Assembly: GCF_000971175.1 (NCBI RefSeq)
Contig: NZ_BBLY01000001.1
Coordinates: forward strand, 359,709-423,708
Direction: 5' to 3'
Source of the DNA: Demequina pelophila
GTDB taxonomy: Bacteria > Actinomycetota > Actinomycetes > Actinomycetales > Demequinaceae
DNA length: 64,000 bases
Part shown: positions 32,631 to 42,209 of the stretch, one piece after another
How positions within the stretch are numbered: position 1 is the stretch's first letter
Layout: each line of letters starts with the position of its first letter
The notes under the pieces: generated by a model
Databases searched by the model: none
Seen by the model: only the letters and a program-made list of their open reading frames with translations
Told to the model about the DNA's origin: nothing
Program-made: the position numbers and the translations under genes

Positions 32631-32788
32631 CGCGTCACCCCTCCACACCGCGTCACCCCTCCACACCGCGTCACCCCTCCACGCGACGTCACCTCTCCAC
32701 ACGGCGCCCGGCGTGTCGTCGGCGTGTCGATGCCTTCCGGGCGCGACACGCCGACGACACGCCCGAACCTGTGTGGAGGGGTGACGCG
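32631..32788. repeat. 18-bp tandem repeat array with an inverted copy and a 20-bp dyad
   Basis: Four direct units of CGCGTCACCCCTCCACAC (32631-32648, 32649-32666, 32667-32684, 32685-32702; the last two slightly diverged) are followed by a perfect 20-bp inverted repeat (32710-32729 with 32744-32763) and then by one inverted unit (32771-32788). The inverted unit can pair with any of the four direct units, giving alternative long hairpins. It lies between two convergent genes and probably stops transcription from both sides. Confidence 0.82.
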
Positions 32789-32824
32789 AGGCGAGGCCGG
32801 GCGGAGGCGGGCGAACCAGTGACG

Positions 32825-33778
32825 CTAGATCTTGGCCGCGGCCTTCGCGTCGAGCAGCCAGAGCGTCTCCTGCGCGCCGTGGACGTGCGCGGCGGGCAGC
32901 GCCGCGTCGCCGCCGAGGGCGCGCGCGGCCACATCGGCCTTCTCGGCGCCCGCGGCGACGATCCACACGCGCTTGGCGCGGTTGATGGCGGTCAGGGTGA
33001 GCGAGACGCGCTCGGGCGGAGGCTTGGGGGAGTCCGTGACCGCCACGGCGCGCGGACCGACCATCGCGGCTGCCCACGCCTCGGCGGCCCAGTCCACGGA
33101 GGGGTCGATGCCGCCGGCGCCGAAGGCCGCACCTGCATCGGCTCCGGCGAGCGCCGCCGCGGCGGCCGTGTCCGAGGCGAGTCCGTGCGAGAAGCTCGCG
33201 AGCTCCTCGAAGACGGGGTGGCCGGGGAAGAGCGATGCCACGTGGCCGTCGGGCCCCATGCCGAACATCGCCACGTCGAAGCTGGGATCGCCGTGCTCGC
33301 GCAGGAGTGCGTCGTAGGACTCGGCGGCGGCCTCGAGCGAGGCGCCGGGAGTGGAGCCCGTCGCGCCGGACGCCGCACCACCGAACGCCGCACCACCGAA
33401 CGCCGCAGCCGCATCGGCCGGCGCAGCGGCCGGCATCCGGTGGATGTTCTCCTCGGGCAGCGGGAGAGCTCCCAGCAGCGCGGCCTGCGCCTGGCCCTCG
33501 TTGCGGTCGGGGTGGCCGGCGGGCACGAACCGCTCGTCGCCCCACCACACATGCACGGAGGTCCAGTCGATCGCGTCGGCGAGCGGCGACCGGGACACGG
33601 CCGCGAGCGTGGCGATGCCGACCGTTCCACCCGTGAGCACCACGTCCGCACGGTCCTGCACGGACAGGGTGTCGAGCAGGGTCACCAGCAGGCGCGCCGC
33701 GGTGGCCTCGGCGACAGCGTCCGGCGAGGGGTGGACCACGACGCGGGGCCGGTGCTCCCGGCGCGACCAGAGGCTCAC
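32825..33778 (-). CDS. pgl: 6-phosphogluconolactonase
   Basis: Hydrolyses 6-phosphogluconolactone in the oxidative pentose phosphate pathway. The 317-residue protein has VVLTGGTVGIATL, VHVWWGDERFVPAGHPDRNEGQA, FGMGPDGHVASLFPGHP and the C-terminal RAKRVWIVAAGAEKADV. It is longer than usual (about 250) because of Ala/Gly-rich insertions, one after IHRMPAAA with a duplicated AFGGA unit and another before IDPSVDWAAEAW. The GTG overlaps the opcA stop. It is last of zwf-opcA-pgl. Confidence 0.92.
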   Translation of the reverse strand: MSLWSRREHRPRVVVHPSPDAVAEATAARLLVTLLDTLSVQDRADVVLTGGTVGIATLAAVSRSPLADAIDWTSVHVWWGDERFVPAGHPDRNEGQAQAALLGALPLPEENIHRMPAAAPADAAAAFGGAAFGGAASGATGSTPGASLEAAAESYDALLREHGDPSFDVAMFGMGPDGHVASLFPGHPVFEELASFSHGLASDTAAAAALAGADAGAAFGAGGIDPSVDWAAEAWAAAMVGPRAVAVTDSPKPPPERVSLTLTAINRAKRVWIVAAGAEKADVAARALGGDAALPAAHVHGAQETLWLLDAKAAAKI

Positions 33779-34695
33779 AGCGGCACCACCGTCTCGGACG
33801 CGAAGGAGGCGAGCACCTCTCCGTAGAGCGCGTCGTCGTCGAGCCGGCGGAGCTCCTCCGCGAGCGCCTCGTCGAGCGCCCGCGCGGGCAGCGTGATGAC
33901 GTGATCCGGCTGGCCCGGCTGCGAGAGCGTGGCGTTGCGGCCGTCGGGCCGGGAGATGGACACGGGACCCGAGGGCGTCTCCAGGGTGATGGACTGCAGC
34001 GCGGTCACCGAGGCATCGTACGTCGCCTCGATCTCGCACCCCAGGGCCCTCCGCAGCCACGCGCCCAGCAGCAGGATGGACGGGCTGTTGAAGTCGCCGT
34101 GCATGCGGGCGACCGACACCCGCGGGTCGGGGACCTGGTCGAGCGCGGAGGCCAGCAGCGCCCGCCAGCGCGTGAGCCGGGTCCAGGCGAGGTCCGTGTC
34201 GCCGGGCCGGTAGCAGCGGGCGAGCGACAGCAGCACCGCGGTCGGGTCCTCCTCGCCCTTGGTGTCGGTGATGCGGCGCTGCGCCATGCGGCCCAGCGCA
34301 CATCCGGCCATGTCCGCGGGCACGTCGGCCGGCCACCACGCGACGATGGGCGCGTCGGGCAGCAGCAGGGGAGTCACCAGGGTGTCCTGGTGGTCGATCT
34401 GCTCGCCGGCGGGGCGCAGGACGATCACCTCGGACGCGCCCGCGTCGCCGCCCACGCGGATCTCCGCGTCGAGCCGCGCCTCCGCGGAGTCGCCGGGGGA
34501 GATGACGACGATGCGGCACGGGTGCTCCCGGGACGCCACGTTCGCCGTCCGAATGGCCTGCTCGGCGTCGGCGCCGGTCGCGTCGATCACCAGCGTCATG
34601 ACGCGGGCGAGGGTGACCACGCCGTAGTCCATGCGGCTCTCGACCAGGCGGGCGTTGATCTCCGCCGTCGTCGTCTGCGGAAGGGTGATGATCAT
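33775..34695 (-). CDS. opcA: Glucose-6-phosphate dehydrogenase assembly protein OpcA
   Basis: Actinobacterial and cyanobacterial partner that activates glucose-6-phosphate dehydrogenase. 306 residues, with the conserved VMTLVIDA, NVASREHPCRIVVI, IVLRPAGEQIDHQDTLVTPLLLPDAPIVAWWP and ARMHGDFNSPSILLLGAWL segments. GGAGG precedes the ATG, which overlaps the zwf stop; pgl follows with overlap. The arrangement supports joint production with Zwf. Confidence 0.94.
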   Translation of the reverse strand: MIITLPQTTTAEINARLVESRMDYGVVTLARVMTLVIDATGADAEQAIRTANVASREHPCRIVVISPGDSAEARLDAEIRVGGDAGASEVIVLRPAGEQIDHQDTLVTPLLLPDAPIVAWWPADVPADMAGCALGRMAQRRITDTKGEEDPTAVLLSLARCYRPGDTDLAWTRLTRWRALLASALDQVPDPRVSVARMHGDFNSPSILLLGAWLRRALGCEIEATYDASVTALQSITLETPSGPVSISRPDGRNATLSQPGQPDHVITLPARALDEALAEELRRLDDDALYGEVLASFASETVVPL

Positions 34696-36209
34696 GGGCG
34701 CCTCCAGACGCGTCCGTCGCGGGCGAGCATCTCGTCGGCCCCCGGGGGACCCCACGTGCCACTGCGGTAGGCCTCCGGGCGGCCCTGCCCGGCCCAGAAC
34801 TCGAGGATGGGGTCGAGGAGCTTCCAGGACAACGCGACCTCCTCCTGGCGGGGGAACAGCGGCGGGTCGCCCAGGAGCACGTCGAGGATGAGCCGCTCGT
34901 ACGCCTCCGGGGAGCTCTCCGTGAAGGCGTTGCCGTACGCGAAGTCCATGGTGACGTCGCGCACCTCCATCTGCGTGCCCGGCACCTTCGAGCCGAACCG
35001 CAGCGTCACGCCCTCGTCGGGCTGGACGCGGATGACCAGCGCGTTGGTGCCCACGTCGGACCCGGCGATCTCCTGGAAGTACGGCGACGGCGCCTTCTTG
35101 AACACGAGCGCGATCTCCGTCACCCGCCGGCCCAGGCGCTTGCCCGCCCGCAGATAGAACGGCGCGCCCGCCCAGCGCCGGTTGGGGATATCGAGACGGA
35201 TGGCGGCGTACGTCTCCGTCTCCGAGTCCTCCGCGATGCCGTCCTCGTCGAGGAAGCCGCCCACGCGCTCGCCGCCGCGCCACCCGGCCGCGTACTGCCC
35301 GCGCGCCGTGGCCAGACCCAGGTCCGCGGGCAGCCGCGCGCTGCGCAGCACCTTCTCCTTCTCCATCCGCAGGTCGTCGGCCTCGAAGGATGCGGGCTCC
35401 TCCATGGCGGTCAGCGCGAACAGCTGGAGCAGGTGGTTCTGGATCACGTCGCGCGCGGTGCCGATCCCGTCGAAGTACCCGGCGCGCGAGCCGATCCCGA
35501 TGTCCTCGGCCATGGTGATCTGCACGTGGTCCACGTAGGTGGAGTTCCACACCGGCTCGAACAGCTGGTTGGCGAAGCGCAGCGCGAGCAGGTTCTGGAC
35601 CGTCTCCTTGCCCAGGTAGTGGTCGATGCGGAACACCGAGTCGGGCGGGAACACGGACGACACGACGCGGTCGAGCGCCTCCGCGGACTCGAGGTCGTGA
35701 CCGAAGGGCTTCTCGATGACCACGCGTCGCCACGTGCCCTCGTGCGGGTCCGACAGTCCGGACTCCCGCAGCTGGGTGATGACCTGCGGGAACGCCGAGG
35801 GCGGGATGGACAGGTAGAAGGCGTGGTTGCCGCCCGTGCCGCGCGACGCGTCGAGCTCCTCGACGGTGGAGCGCAGCCGGGTGAACGCCTCCGCATCGTC
35901 GAACGTGCCGGGCACGAAGCGGATGCCGGACGCGAGCTGCCGCCACGTCTCCTCGCGGAACTCTGTGCGCGCGTGCCGCTCGACGGACTCGCGGACCACC
36001 TCCGCGAAACGCGCGTCGTCCCAGTCGCGCCGCGCGAAGCCCGTGAGCGCGAACGCGGGCGGCAGCAGGCCGCGGTTGGCCAGGTCGTAGACCGCGGGCA
36101 TGAGCTTCTTGCGTGCGAGGTCGCCCGTGACACCGAACATCACCAGGCCGCACGAGCCCGCGATGCGGGACAGGCGGCGGTCGCGGGGATCGCGGAGGGG
36201 ATTGGTCAA
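34692..36209 (-). CDS. zwf: Glucose-6-phosphate 1-dehydrogenase
   Basis: First oxidative step of the pentose phosphate pathway, making NADPH. 505 residues; MFGVTGDLARKKLMPAVYDL nucleotide-binding motif, VIEKPFGHDL, and RIDHYLGKETVQN with the catalytic His. The start is a TTG at 36209 with GGAAGG seven bases before it. Upstream the gap to tkt (about 200 bases) contains the tkt terminator and a GACGATGC word but no tal or pgi, which usually lie there. Confidence 0.95.
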   Translation of the reverse strand: MTNPLRDPRDRRLSRIAGSCGLVMFGVTGDLARKKLMPAVYDLANRGLLPPAFALTGFARRDWDDARFAEVVRESVERHARTEFREETWRQLASGIRFVPGTFDDAEAFTRLRSTVEELDASRGTGGNHAFYLSIPPSAFPQVITQLRESGLSDPHEGTWRRVVIEKPFGHDLESAEALDRVVSSVFPPDSVFRIDHYLGKETVQNLLALRFANQLFEPVWNSTYVDHVQITMAEDIGIGSRAGYFDGIGTARDVIQNHLLQLFALTAMEEPASFEADDLRMEKEKVLRSARLPADLGLATARGQYAAGWRGGERVGGFLDEDGIAEDSETETYAAIRLDIPNRRWAGAPFYLRAGKRLGRRVTEIALVFKKAPSPYFQEIAGSDVGTNALVIRVQPDEGVTLRFGSKVPGTQMEVRDVTMDFAYGNAFTESSPEAYERLILDVLLGDPPLFPRQEEVALSWKLLDPILEFWAGQGRPEAYRSGTWGPPGADEMLARDGRVWRRP

Positions 36210-36349
36210 CGCGGTGCCTTCCGGAGGGGGAGCGGGGGCGGGGGACGATGCAAGGTCCGGCCGGGCGCGCCCCGCACCGGTGCGGGAGACCGGGTGGGCA
36301 CGCGGGGCCGTGCGAGGGGAGATGCGGTGATGCTCGCGACTATACGCAA

Positions 36350-36385
36350 CGGGCGCGGCGGGGGCTTCCGGCCCCGCCGCGCCCG
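36350..36385 (-). terminator. Terminator hairpin after tkt
   Basis: A 14-bp GC stem (36350-36363 with 36372-36385) and eight-base loop, 26 bases past the tkt stop on the minus strand. Confidence 0.75.
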
Positions 36386-36410
36386 TCGCGCGTTCAGCAG
36401 TCGGAGTGCG

Positions 36411-38483
36411 TCAGCAGCAGTCCGCCACGGCCGCGATCGACTCCTTGGCGACGGCCGCGACGTTCTCCGCGGTGTAGCCGTACTTCTTGAGCAGCAGGCC
36501 GCCGTCGGCCGACTCGCCGAAGTGGTCGATCGACACGGTGCGACCGCAGTCGCCCACGAACTCGCGCCAGCCGAGCGCCGAGCCGGCCTCGACCGAGACG
36601 CGCGCCTTGACGGCCGCGGGGATGACCGACTCGCGGTAGGCGGCGTCCTGACGGGCGAAGCGCTCGACGGACGGCATCGACACGACGCGGGCCTTGACGC
36701 CCTCGGCGGCGAGCAGCTCGCGCGCCCCGACCGCCACGGAGACCTCGGAGCCGGTGGCGAGCAGCACCACGTCCGCGTCCTCGTCGGCGCCCGCGAGCAC
36801 GTAGGCGCCCTTGAGCACACCCTCGGTCGAGGTGCCCTCGAGGACCGGCAGGCCCTGGCGCGACAGGATGATCGCGGAGGGACGGTCGGTGGTCTCGAGG
36901 ATGGCCTTCCACGCGGCGGCGGTCTCGTTGGCGTCCGCCGGGCGGATCACGTCGAGGCCCGGGATCGCGCGCAGCGTCGCGAGGTGCTCGATGGGCTGGT
37001 GGGTGGGGCCGTCCTCGCCCAGGCCCACCGAGTCGTGCGTCCACACGAAGGTGGTGGGGATCTGCATGAGGGCCGCGAGGCGGACCGACGCGCGCATGTA
37101 GTCGGAGAACACCAGGAAGGTGCCGCCGTACACGCGGGTGAGGCCGTGGAGCGTGATGCCGTTCATGATCGCGCCCATGCCGAACTCGCGGATGCCGAAG
37201 TGCAGCGTGCGGCCGTACCAGTCGCCGTTGGGCCACGAGTGGGTTGAGCGGTGCGGGGGCAGGAACGACGGCTCGCCGGCCATCGTGGTGTTGTTCGAGC
37301 CCGCGAGGTCGGCCGAGCCGCCCCACAGCTCGGGGAGCACGGGGGCGAGGGCGCCCAGCACCTTGCCCGACGCGGCGCGCGTCGCGACCTTGGTGCCGAC
37401 CTCGAAGGTGGGCAGCGCATCGTCCCACGACTCGGGGAGCTCGCGGGCGACCATGCGCTCGAGCAGGGCGGCCCGCTCGGGGTTCTCGGCCTGCCAGCGG
37501 GCGAAGCCCGCGTTCCACTCGGAGTGGGCGGCCTGGCCGCGGTCCTTGACCTGCTGCATGTGCGCGAGGATCTCGGGCTCGACGGCGAAGCTGGCCTCGG
37601 GGTCGAAGCCGAGCACCTCCTTGAGGCCCGCGACCTCGGTGGCGCCGAGCGCCGAGCCGTGCACGCCGCCCGAGTTCTGCTTGGTGGGCGAGGGCCAGCC
37701 GATGATGGTCGACAGGGCGATGAACGACGGCTTGCCGGTCTCCGCCTTCGCGGCCTCGATGGCGTCGTAGAGGGCCTGCGGCTCCTCCTTGTATCCGTCC
37801 TCGGTGACCCACGAGACCTTCTGGGTGTGCCAGCCGTAGGCCTCGTAGCGGCCCAGGACGTCCTCGGTGAAGGAGATGTCCGTCTCGTGCTCGATCGAGA
37901 TCTTGTTGTCGTCCCAGATGACGATGAGGTTGCCCAGCTCCTGGGTGCCCGCGAGCGCGCTCGCCTCGTGGGCGACGCCCTCCTGGAGGCAGCCGTCGCC
38001 GGCGATCACGTAGACGTGGTGGTCGAACGGCGAGGTGCCGGGGGCGGCGTTCGGGTCGAGCAGGCCGCGCTCGCGGCGGGCGGCCATCGCCATGCCCACG
38101 GAGGACGCGATGCCGGTGCCCAGCGGGCCGGTGGTGATCTCGACGCCGTCCGTGTGTCCGTACTCCGGGTGGCCGGGGGTGAGCGAGCCCTCGGTGCGCA
38201 GGGCCTTGAGGTCGTCGAGGCCCAGCGGGTAGCCCGAGGCGAACAGCTGCAGGTACAGGGTGAGCGACGAGTGGCCGGCCGACAGCACGAAGCGGTCGCG
38301 ACCGATCCAGTGCGAGTCCGACGGGTCGTGGCGCATGACGTTCTGGAACAGCAGGTAGGCGGCGGGCGCCAGCGAGATCGCGGTGCCCGGGTGGCCGTTG
38401 CCCACCTTCTCGACCGCGTCGGCCGCGAGCACGCGGAGCGTGTCGACGGCGCGGTGGTCGGCCTCGGTCCAGTTGATGGTCAC
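36411..38483 (-). CDS. tkt: Transketolase
   Basis: Thiamine-diphosphate enzyme that moves two-carbon units between sugar phosphates. 690 residues with [32 protein letters not shown], the cofactor motif [36 protein letters not shown], and the pyrimidine domain [20 protein letters not shown] and [22 protein letters not shown]. It ends with two cysteines (ADCC), which is odd. The GTG has GAGGGAG before it; a TAGGCT box at 38523-38528 (minus strand) is the likely -10. Diverges from ctaB, as in other actinobacteria. Confidence 0.96.
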   Translation of the reverse strand: MTINWTEADHRAVDTLRVLAADAVEKVGNGHPGTAISLAPAAYLLFQNVMRHDPSDSHWIGRDRFVLSAGHSSLTLYLQLFASGYPLGLDDLKALRTEGSLTPGHPEYGHTDGVEITTGPLGTGIASSVGMAMAARRERGLLDPNAAPGTSPFDHHVYVIAGDGCLQEGVAHEASALAGTQELGNLIVIWDDNKISIEHETDISFTEDVLGRYEAYGWHTQKVSWVTEDGYKEEPQALYDAIEAAKAETGKPSFIALSTIIGWPSPTKQNSGGVHGSALGATEVAGLKEVLGFDPEASFAVEPEILAHMQQVKDRGQAAHSEWNAGFARWQAENPERAALLERMVARELPESWDDALPTFEVGTKVATRAASGKVLGALAPVLPELWGGSADLAGSNNTTMAGEPSFLPPHRSTHSWPNGDWYGRTLHFGIREFGMGAIMNGITLHGLTRVYGGTFLVFSDYMRASVRLAALMQIPTTFVWTHDSVGLGEDGPTHQPIEHLATLRAIPGLDVIRPADANETAAAWKAILETTDRPSAIILSRQGLPVLEGTSTEGVLKGAYVLAGADEDADVVLLATGSEVSVAVGARELLAAEGVKARVVSMPSVERFARQDAAYRESVIPAAVKARVSVEAGSALGWREFVGDCGRTVSIDHFGESADGGLLLKKYGYTAENVAAVAKESIAAVADCC

Positions 38484-38522
38484 AGGTGTCTCCCTCGACG
38501 TGTGGGTGGTGAGTACGCGCCC

Positions 38523-38586
38523 AGCCTACCGGCGCGGGAACGTCGTTCTGTCGTGGCCGCGCACCAATGTCGAACGTTCACATTGG
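38523..38586. promoter_or_regulatory. tkt -10 box and dyad between tkt and ctaB
   Basis: On the minus strand TAGGCT (38528-38523) fits a tkt promoter with a leader of about 35 bases. CCAATGT (38564-38570) and ACATTGG (38580-38586) form an inverted repeat around CGAACGTTC, itself containing GAACGTTC. It lies about 60-75 bases from both starts and looks like a site for a regulator of one or both genes. Confidence 0.5.
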
Positions 38587-38642
38587 GCAGATCGTGCGGA
38601 AAAGGGCGGCCGCGCCGGGACCTGGGTCCCGCCCGCCGCGGC

Positions 38643-38655
38643 TAGACTGCTGGGC
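38643..38655 (+). promoter_or_regulatory. Leaderless-type promoter of ctaB
   Basis: TAGACT (38643-38648), seven bases, ATG at 38656. Confidence 0.6.
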
Positions 38656-39606
38656 ATGTCCACCGCCACGGAGGCGCCCGCCGGCGCATCGCCCCGCGCC
38701 CCCCGGTCGCCGCTCACGACAGTCCGGGCGTACGTGGCGCTCACCAAGCCGCGCATCATCGAACTGCTGCTGGTCACCACGGTGCCCACCATGGTGCTCG
38801 CGGCCGACGGCTGGCCGGACCCGTGGCTGCTGGTCGCGACCGTGCTGGGCGGGGCGCTCTCCGCCGGGGGCGCGAACGCGTTCAACAGCTACCTCGACCG
38901 CGACATCGATGCGGTGATGAAGCGCACCAGCCGCCGCCCGCTGGTGACGGGCGAGGCCAGCCCGCGCGGCGCGATCGTGTTCGCGTGGGTGCTCTCCGTG
39001 GGCTCCACGCTGTGGTTCTGGTTCGTCGTGGGCTCGCCGCTCGCGGCCGGCCTGTCCGTGCTCGCGATCCTGGGCTACGTCGTGGGCTACACGATGCTGC
39101 TCAAGCGACGCACCGCGCAGAACATCGTCTGGGGCGGCGCGGCCGGCTGCATGCCCGTGCTCATCGGCTGGGCGGCCGTCACCCAGTCGCTCGCGTGGAC
39201 ACCGGTCCTGCTGTTCCTCATCATCTTCTTCTGGACGCCGCCGCACTACTGGCCGCTGTCCATGCGCTTCCGCGGCGACTACGGCGCAGCCCGCGTGCCG
39301 ATGCTCCCCGTGGTGGCCCCCAGCCGCCGGGTGGCGTTCGAGATCTTCGCGTACGCGATCGCCATGGTCGCCACGACGGTGGCCCTGGCCTTCGTCGCCG
39401 GCCTCACCTGGGTGTACCTGGGCATCGCGCTCGTGTCGGGCGCGTGGTTCCTCACGGGCTGCCTCTCGCTGTACCGGCGTGCGCGCCGCGGGGAGGCGCG
39501 CCTCAAGGAGATGCGGCTGTTCCGCGACTCGATCACGTACCTTTCTGTGGTGTTCGCGGCCATCATGATCGACCCCTTCCTGCCCGCCGCGCTGTCGGTC
39601 GGGTGA
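38656..39606 (+). CDS. ctaB: Protoheme IX farnesyltransferase (heme O synthase)
   Basis: Adds a farnesyl chain to heme for cytochrome oxidase. 316 residues, nine or so membrane segments; [20 protein letters not shown], the prenyl-diphosphate site [23 protein letters not shown] and [27 protein letters not shown] are characteristic. The ATG is placed by the -10 box; the open frame upstream has no homology. Its stop overlaps xerD by four bases. Confidence 0.95.
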   Translation: MSTATEAPAGASPRAPRSPLTTVRAYVALTKPRIIELLLVTTVPTMVLAADGWPDPWLLVATVLGGALSAGGANAFNSYLDRDIDAVMKRTSRRPLVTGEASPRGAIVFAWVLSVGSTLWFWFVVGSPLAAGLSVLAILGYVVGYTMLLKRRTAQNIVWGGAAGCMPVLIGWAAVTQSLAWTPVLLFLIIFFWTPPHYWPLSMRFRGDYGAARVPMLPVVAPSRRVAFEIFAYAIAMVATTVALAFVAGLTWVYLGIALVSGAWFLTGCLSLYRRARRGEARLKEMRLFRDSITYLSVVFAAIMIDPFLPAALSVG

Positions 39607-40523
39607 CGCTCGCGGGCGAGCGCGACGCCTACCTCGCGCACGTCACGGTCGAGCGGGGGCTCAGCGCCAACACCGTCGCCGCGTACCGCCGCGACCTCGA
39701 GCGCTACCTGCGCTTCCTCGCCTCCCGGGGCATCGACAGCCTGGGCGACGTGGGCCGCGAGGACGTGGGCGCCTTCGCCGAGGCGATCGGCACGGGGGAG
39801 GACGGCGGCCGGGCCCTGGCACCCGCATCGGCCTCCCGCGTGGTGGTGTCCATCCGGGGCTGGCACCGCTTCGCGGTGCTCGAGGGCTGGACGGCCCAGG
39901 ATCCGGCCGCGCAGGTCAAGCCGCGCGCCATCCCCAAGCGCCTGCCCAAGGCGATCGGGACCGATGCGGTGGCCGCCGTCCTCGAGCAGGCCGGCATGGG
40001 CGACGGGCCGGGGCCCCTCAGGGACCGCGCGCTGCTCGAGCTCGTGTACGCCTCCGGCGCCCGCATCTCCGAGGCCGTGGGCCTCGACGTCGACGACCTC
40101 ACCCTGGAGAAGGGGCACGAGGCGGTGCTGCTGCGCGGCAAGGGGCGCAAGGAGCGCATCGTCCCCCTGGGCTCGTACGCCGCCCGGGCGCTCGACGCGT
40201 ACGTGGTGCGGGCGCGCGGCCCGCTCGCGGAGCACGGCCGGGGCACGTCCGCGCTGTTCCTCAACGCGCGCGGCGGCCGGCTCTCGCGCCAGTCGGCGTG
40301 GACCATCCTGCGCGCCGCGGCGGAGCGCGCCGGCGTGCCCGACGTCTCGCCGCACACCCTGCGCCACTCGTTCGCGACCCACCTGCTCTCCGGCGGCGCC
40401 GACGTGCGCGTGGTGCAGGAGCTGCTGGGCCACGCCTCCGTCGCGACCACGCAGATCTACACGCTGGTCACCCGCGACACCCTGCGCGAGGTGTACGCGG
40501 CGGCGCACCCGCGCGCCCGCTGA
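39603..40523 (+). CDS. xerD: Site-specific tyrosine recombinase XerD
   Basis: Resolves chromosome dimers with XerC at dif. 306 residues: N-terminal SAM-like core-binding domain ([31 protein letters not shown]) and catalytic domain with Arg in [13 protein letters not shown], Lys in [22 protein letters not shown], and [12 protein letters not shown] with the Tyr nucleophile. The neighbours parA-scpA-scpB are the standard actinobacterial setting, which favours a housekeeping XerD over a phage integrase. Confidence 0.94.
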   Translation: MTLAGERDAYLAHVTVERGLSANTVAAYRRDLERYLRFLASRGIDSLGDVGREDVGAFAEAIGTGEDGGRALAPASASRVVVSIRGWHRFAVLEGWTAQDPAAQVKPRAIPKRLPKAIGTDAVAAVLEQAGMGDGPGPLRDRALLELVYASGARISEAVGLDVDDLTLEKGHEAVLLRGKGRKERIVPLGSYAARALDAYVVRARGPLAEHGRGTSALFLNARGGRLSRQSAWTILRAAAERAGVPDVSPHTLRHSFATHLLSGGADVRVVQELLGHASVATTQIYTLVTRDTLREVYAAAHPRAR

Positions 40524-40543
40524 GGTCCTGGCAGACCCGGCGG

Positions 40544-40555
40544 TAGGGTTGGGGC
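40544..40555 (+). promoter_or_regulatory. Leaderless-type promoter of parA
   Basis: TAGGGT (40544-40549), six bases, GTG at 40556. Confidence 0.55.
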
Positions 40556-41374
40556 GTGACCGACGACTTCCCCGAGCCCGCCCCCCTGTCCAGCCACGGT
40601 CCCGCCCGCGTGATCGCGCTGTGCAATCAGAAGGGCGGCGTGGGGAAGACCACCACGTCGGTGAACGTCGCGGCGGCCATGGCCGAGTACGGGCGCAAGG
40701 TGCTGCTGGTGGACTTCGACCCGCAGGGTGCCGCGTCCGCGGGCCTGGGCATCAACGGCGAGGCGCTCGACCGCACGGTCTACAACCTGCTCATGGAGTC
40801 CGGCGCGTCGACCCGTGAGGTCATCGTCGAGACCAAGGTGCCGGGGCTCGACCTGCTGCCGGCGAACATCGACCTGTCCGCGGCGGAGGTGCAGCTCGTG
40901 GGCGAGGTGGCGCGCGAGAGCGCACTGAGCCGCGCGCTGCGCCCCGTGCTCGACGACTACGACGCGATCCTGGTCGACTGCCAGCCGTCGCTGGGCCTGC
41001 TCACCGTCAACGCGCTCGTCGCGGCCCACGGCGTCATCATCCCGCTGGCCGCCGAGTACTTCGCGATGCGCGGCGTCAAGCTCCTGGTCGACACCATCGC
41101 CAAGGTGCAGGACCGCCTCAACCCGCGCCTCACCATCGACGCGATCGTGCCCACCCTGTACGACGGCCGCACGCTGCACGCGCAGGAGGTGGTCGAGCGG
41201 GTGCGCGAGGCGTTCGGCGACCGCGTCACGGAGACGCAGATCAGCCGCACCGTGAAGTTCCCCGACGCGACCATCGCGGCCGAGCCCATCACCACCTTCG
41301 CCCCCACGCACCCGGGTGCGGAGGCGTACCGCAGGCTCGCGCGCGAGCTGGTCGCGCGCGGGGTAGCGGCCTAG
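40556..41374 (+). CDS. parA: ParA/Soj-type ATPase
   Basis: Deviant-Walker ATPase, 272 residues. It has RVIALCNQKGGVGKTTTSVNVAAAM, LLVDFDPQGAASAGLG, and ILVDCQPSLGLLTVNALVAAHGVIIPL. No parB follows, so it is not the origin-linked partition pair; this copy belongs to the xerD-parA-scpAB segregation group, where its task is not well defined. It ends one base before scpA. Confidence 0.92.
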   Translation: MTDDFPEPAPLSSHGPARVIALCNQKGGVGKTTTSVNVAAAMAEYGRKVLLVDFDPQGAASAGLGINGEALDRTVYNLLMESGASTREVIVETKVPGLDLLPANIDLSAAEVQLVGEVARESALSRALRPVLDDYDAILVDCQPSLGLLTVNALVAAHGVIIPLAAEYFAMRGVKLLVDTIAKVQDRLNPRLTIDAIVPTLYDGRTLHAQEVVERVREAFGDRVTETQISRTVKFPDATIAAEPITTFAPTHPGAEAYRRLARELVARGVAA

Positions 41375-41375
41375 C

Positions 41376-42209
41376 GTGACGGCGGAGGCCGCACCCCGCG
41401 GCTTCGAGGTCCACCTCGAGAACTTCGAGGGGCCCTTCGACCTGCTGCTGAGCCTCATCTCGAAGCACCAGCTCGAGATCACCGAGGTCGCGCTCGCGCA
41501 GGTCACGGACGAGTTCCTGGCCACCATCGCCTCCCACGAGGACGCGTGGGACCTGTCGCAGGCCTCCGAGTTCCTGGTGGTCGCCGCGACGCTGCTGGAC
41601 CTCAAGGCCGCGCGGCTGCTCCCGCAGGGCGAGGTGGACGACGTCGAGGACCTCGAGCTGCTCGAGGCGCGCGACCTGCTGTTCGCGAAGCTGCTGCAGT
41701 ACCGCGCCTTCAAGCAGGCCGCCGTGCACCTCGAGACGGAGCTCACCGCGCCGCCGCGCCTGCCGCGCGACGTGCCGCTCGAGCCCCAGTTCGCGATGCT
41801 GCTGCCGGAGCTCATCTGGACGGCCACGCCGGAGCTGCTCGCGCGCCTCGCCGCGCACGCGCTCCAGCCCAGGTCGGCCCCCCAGGTGAGCATCGCCCAC
41901 CTGCACAACCCCGCCGTGAGCGTGAGGGAGCAGGCCGCGCTCGTCACGCATCGTCTCCAGCGGGAGGGCACGCTCACCTTCCGGTCGCTGGTGGCCGATG
42001 CGGGACAGACCGCCGTGGTGGTCGCCCGCTTCCTCGCGCTGCTCGAGCTGTTCCGCGAGGCCGTGGTGGCCTTCGACCAGGTACGCTCGCTCGGCGAGCT
42101 GACGGTCCGGTGGACCGGCGGCGACGACCAGGTCGAGGTCTCGGACGAGTTCGACGAGGACGATGCGCTGGGGGTCGCCAGGGCGGCGCAGCAGGAGGAG
42201 GCACAGTGA
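41376..42209 (+). CDS. scpA: Segregation and condensation protein A
   Basis: Kleisin subunit linking the SMC heads. 277 residues; FEVHLENFEGPFDLLLSLISKHQLEITEVALAQVTDEFL at the N-terminus, an acidic middle (DDVEDLELLEARDLLFAKLLQYRAFK) and a C-terminal winged-helix segment FLALLELFREAVVAFDQ. Two GACGATGC words lie inside. The stop overlaps the scpB start. Confidence 0.94.
   Translation: MTAEAAPRGFEVHLENFEGPFDLLLSLISKHQLEITEVALAQVTDEFLATIASHEDAWDLSQASEFLVVAATLLDLKAARLLPQGEVDDVEDLELLEARDLLFAKLLQYRAFKQAAVHLETELTAPPRLPRDVPLEPQFAMLLPELIWTATPELLARLAAHALQPRSAPQVSIAHLHNPAVSVREQAALVTHRLQREGTLTFRSLVADAGQTAVVVARFLALLELFREAVVAFDQVRSLGELTVRWTGGDDQVEVSDEFDEDDALGVARAAQQEEAQ

Noticed and set aside
32631..32702. 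Short direct repeats that could suggest a CRISPR array
   Set aside because: The 18-bp units follow each other without spacers, an inverted copy is present and no cas genes are near; it is a tandem repeat.
39603..40523. XerD-type recombinase as a mobile-element integrase
   Set aside because: The neighbours ctaB, parA, scpA and scpB are the standard chromosomal setting of xerD, and there are no element boundaries.
40556..41374. parA as a sign of a plasmid or replication origin
   Set aside because: There is no parB, no dnaA boxes or rep gene were noticed, and the segregation operon is the conserved one beside scpAB.
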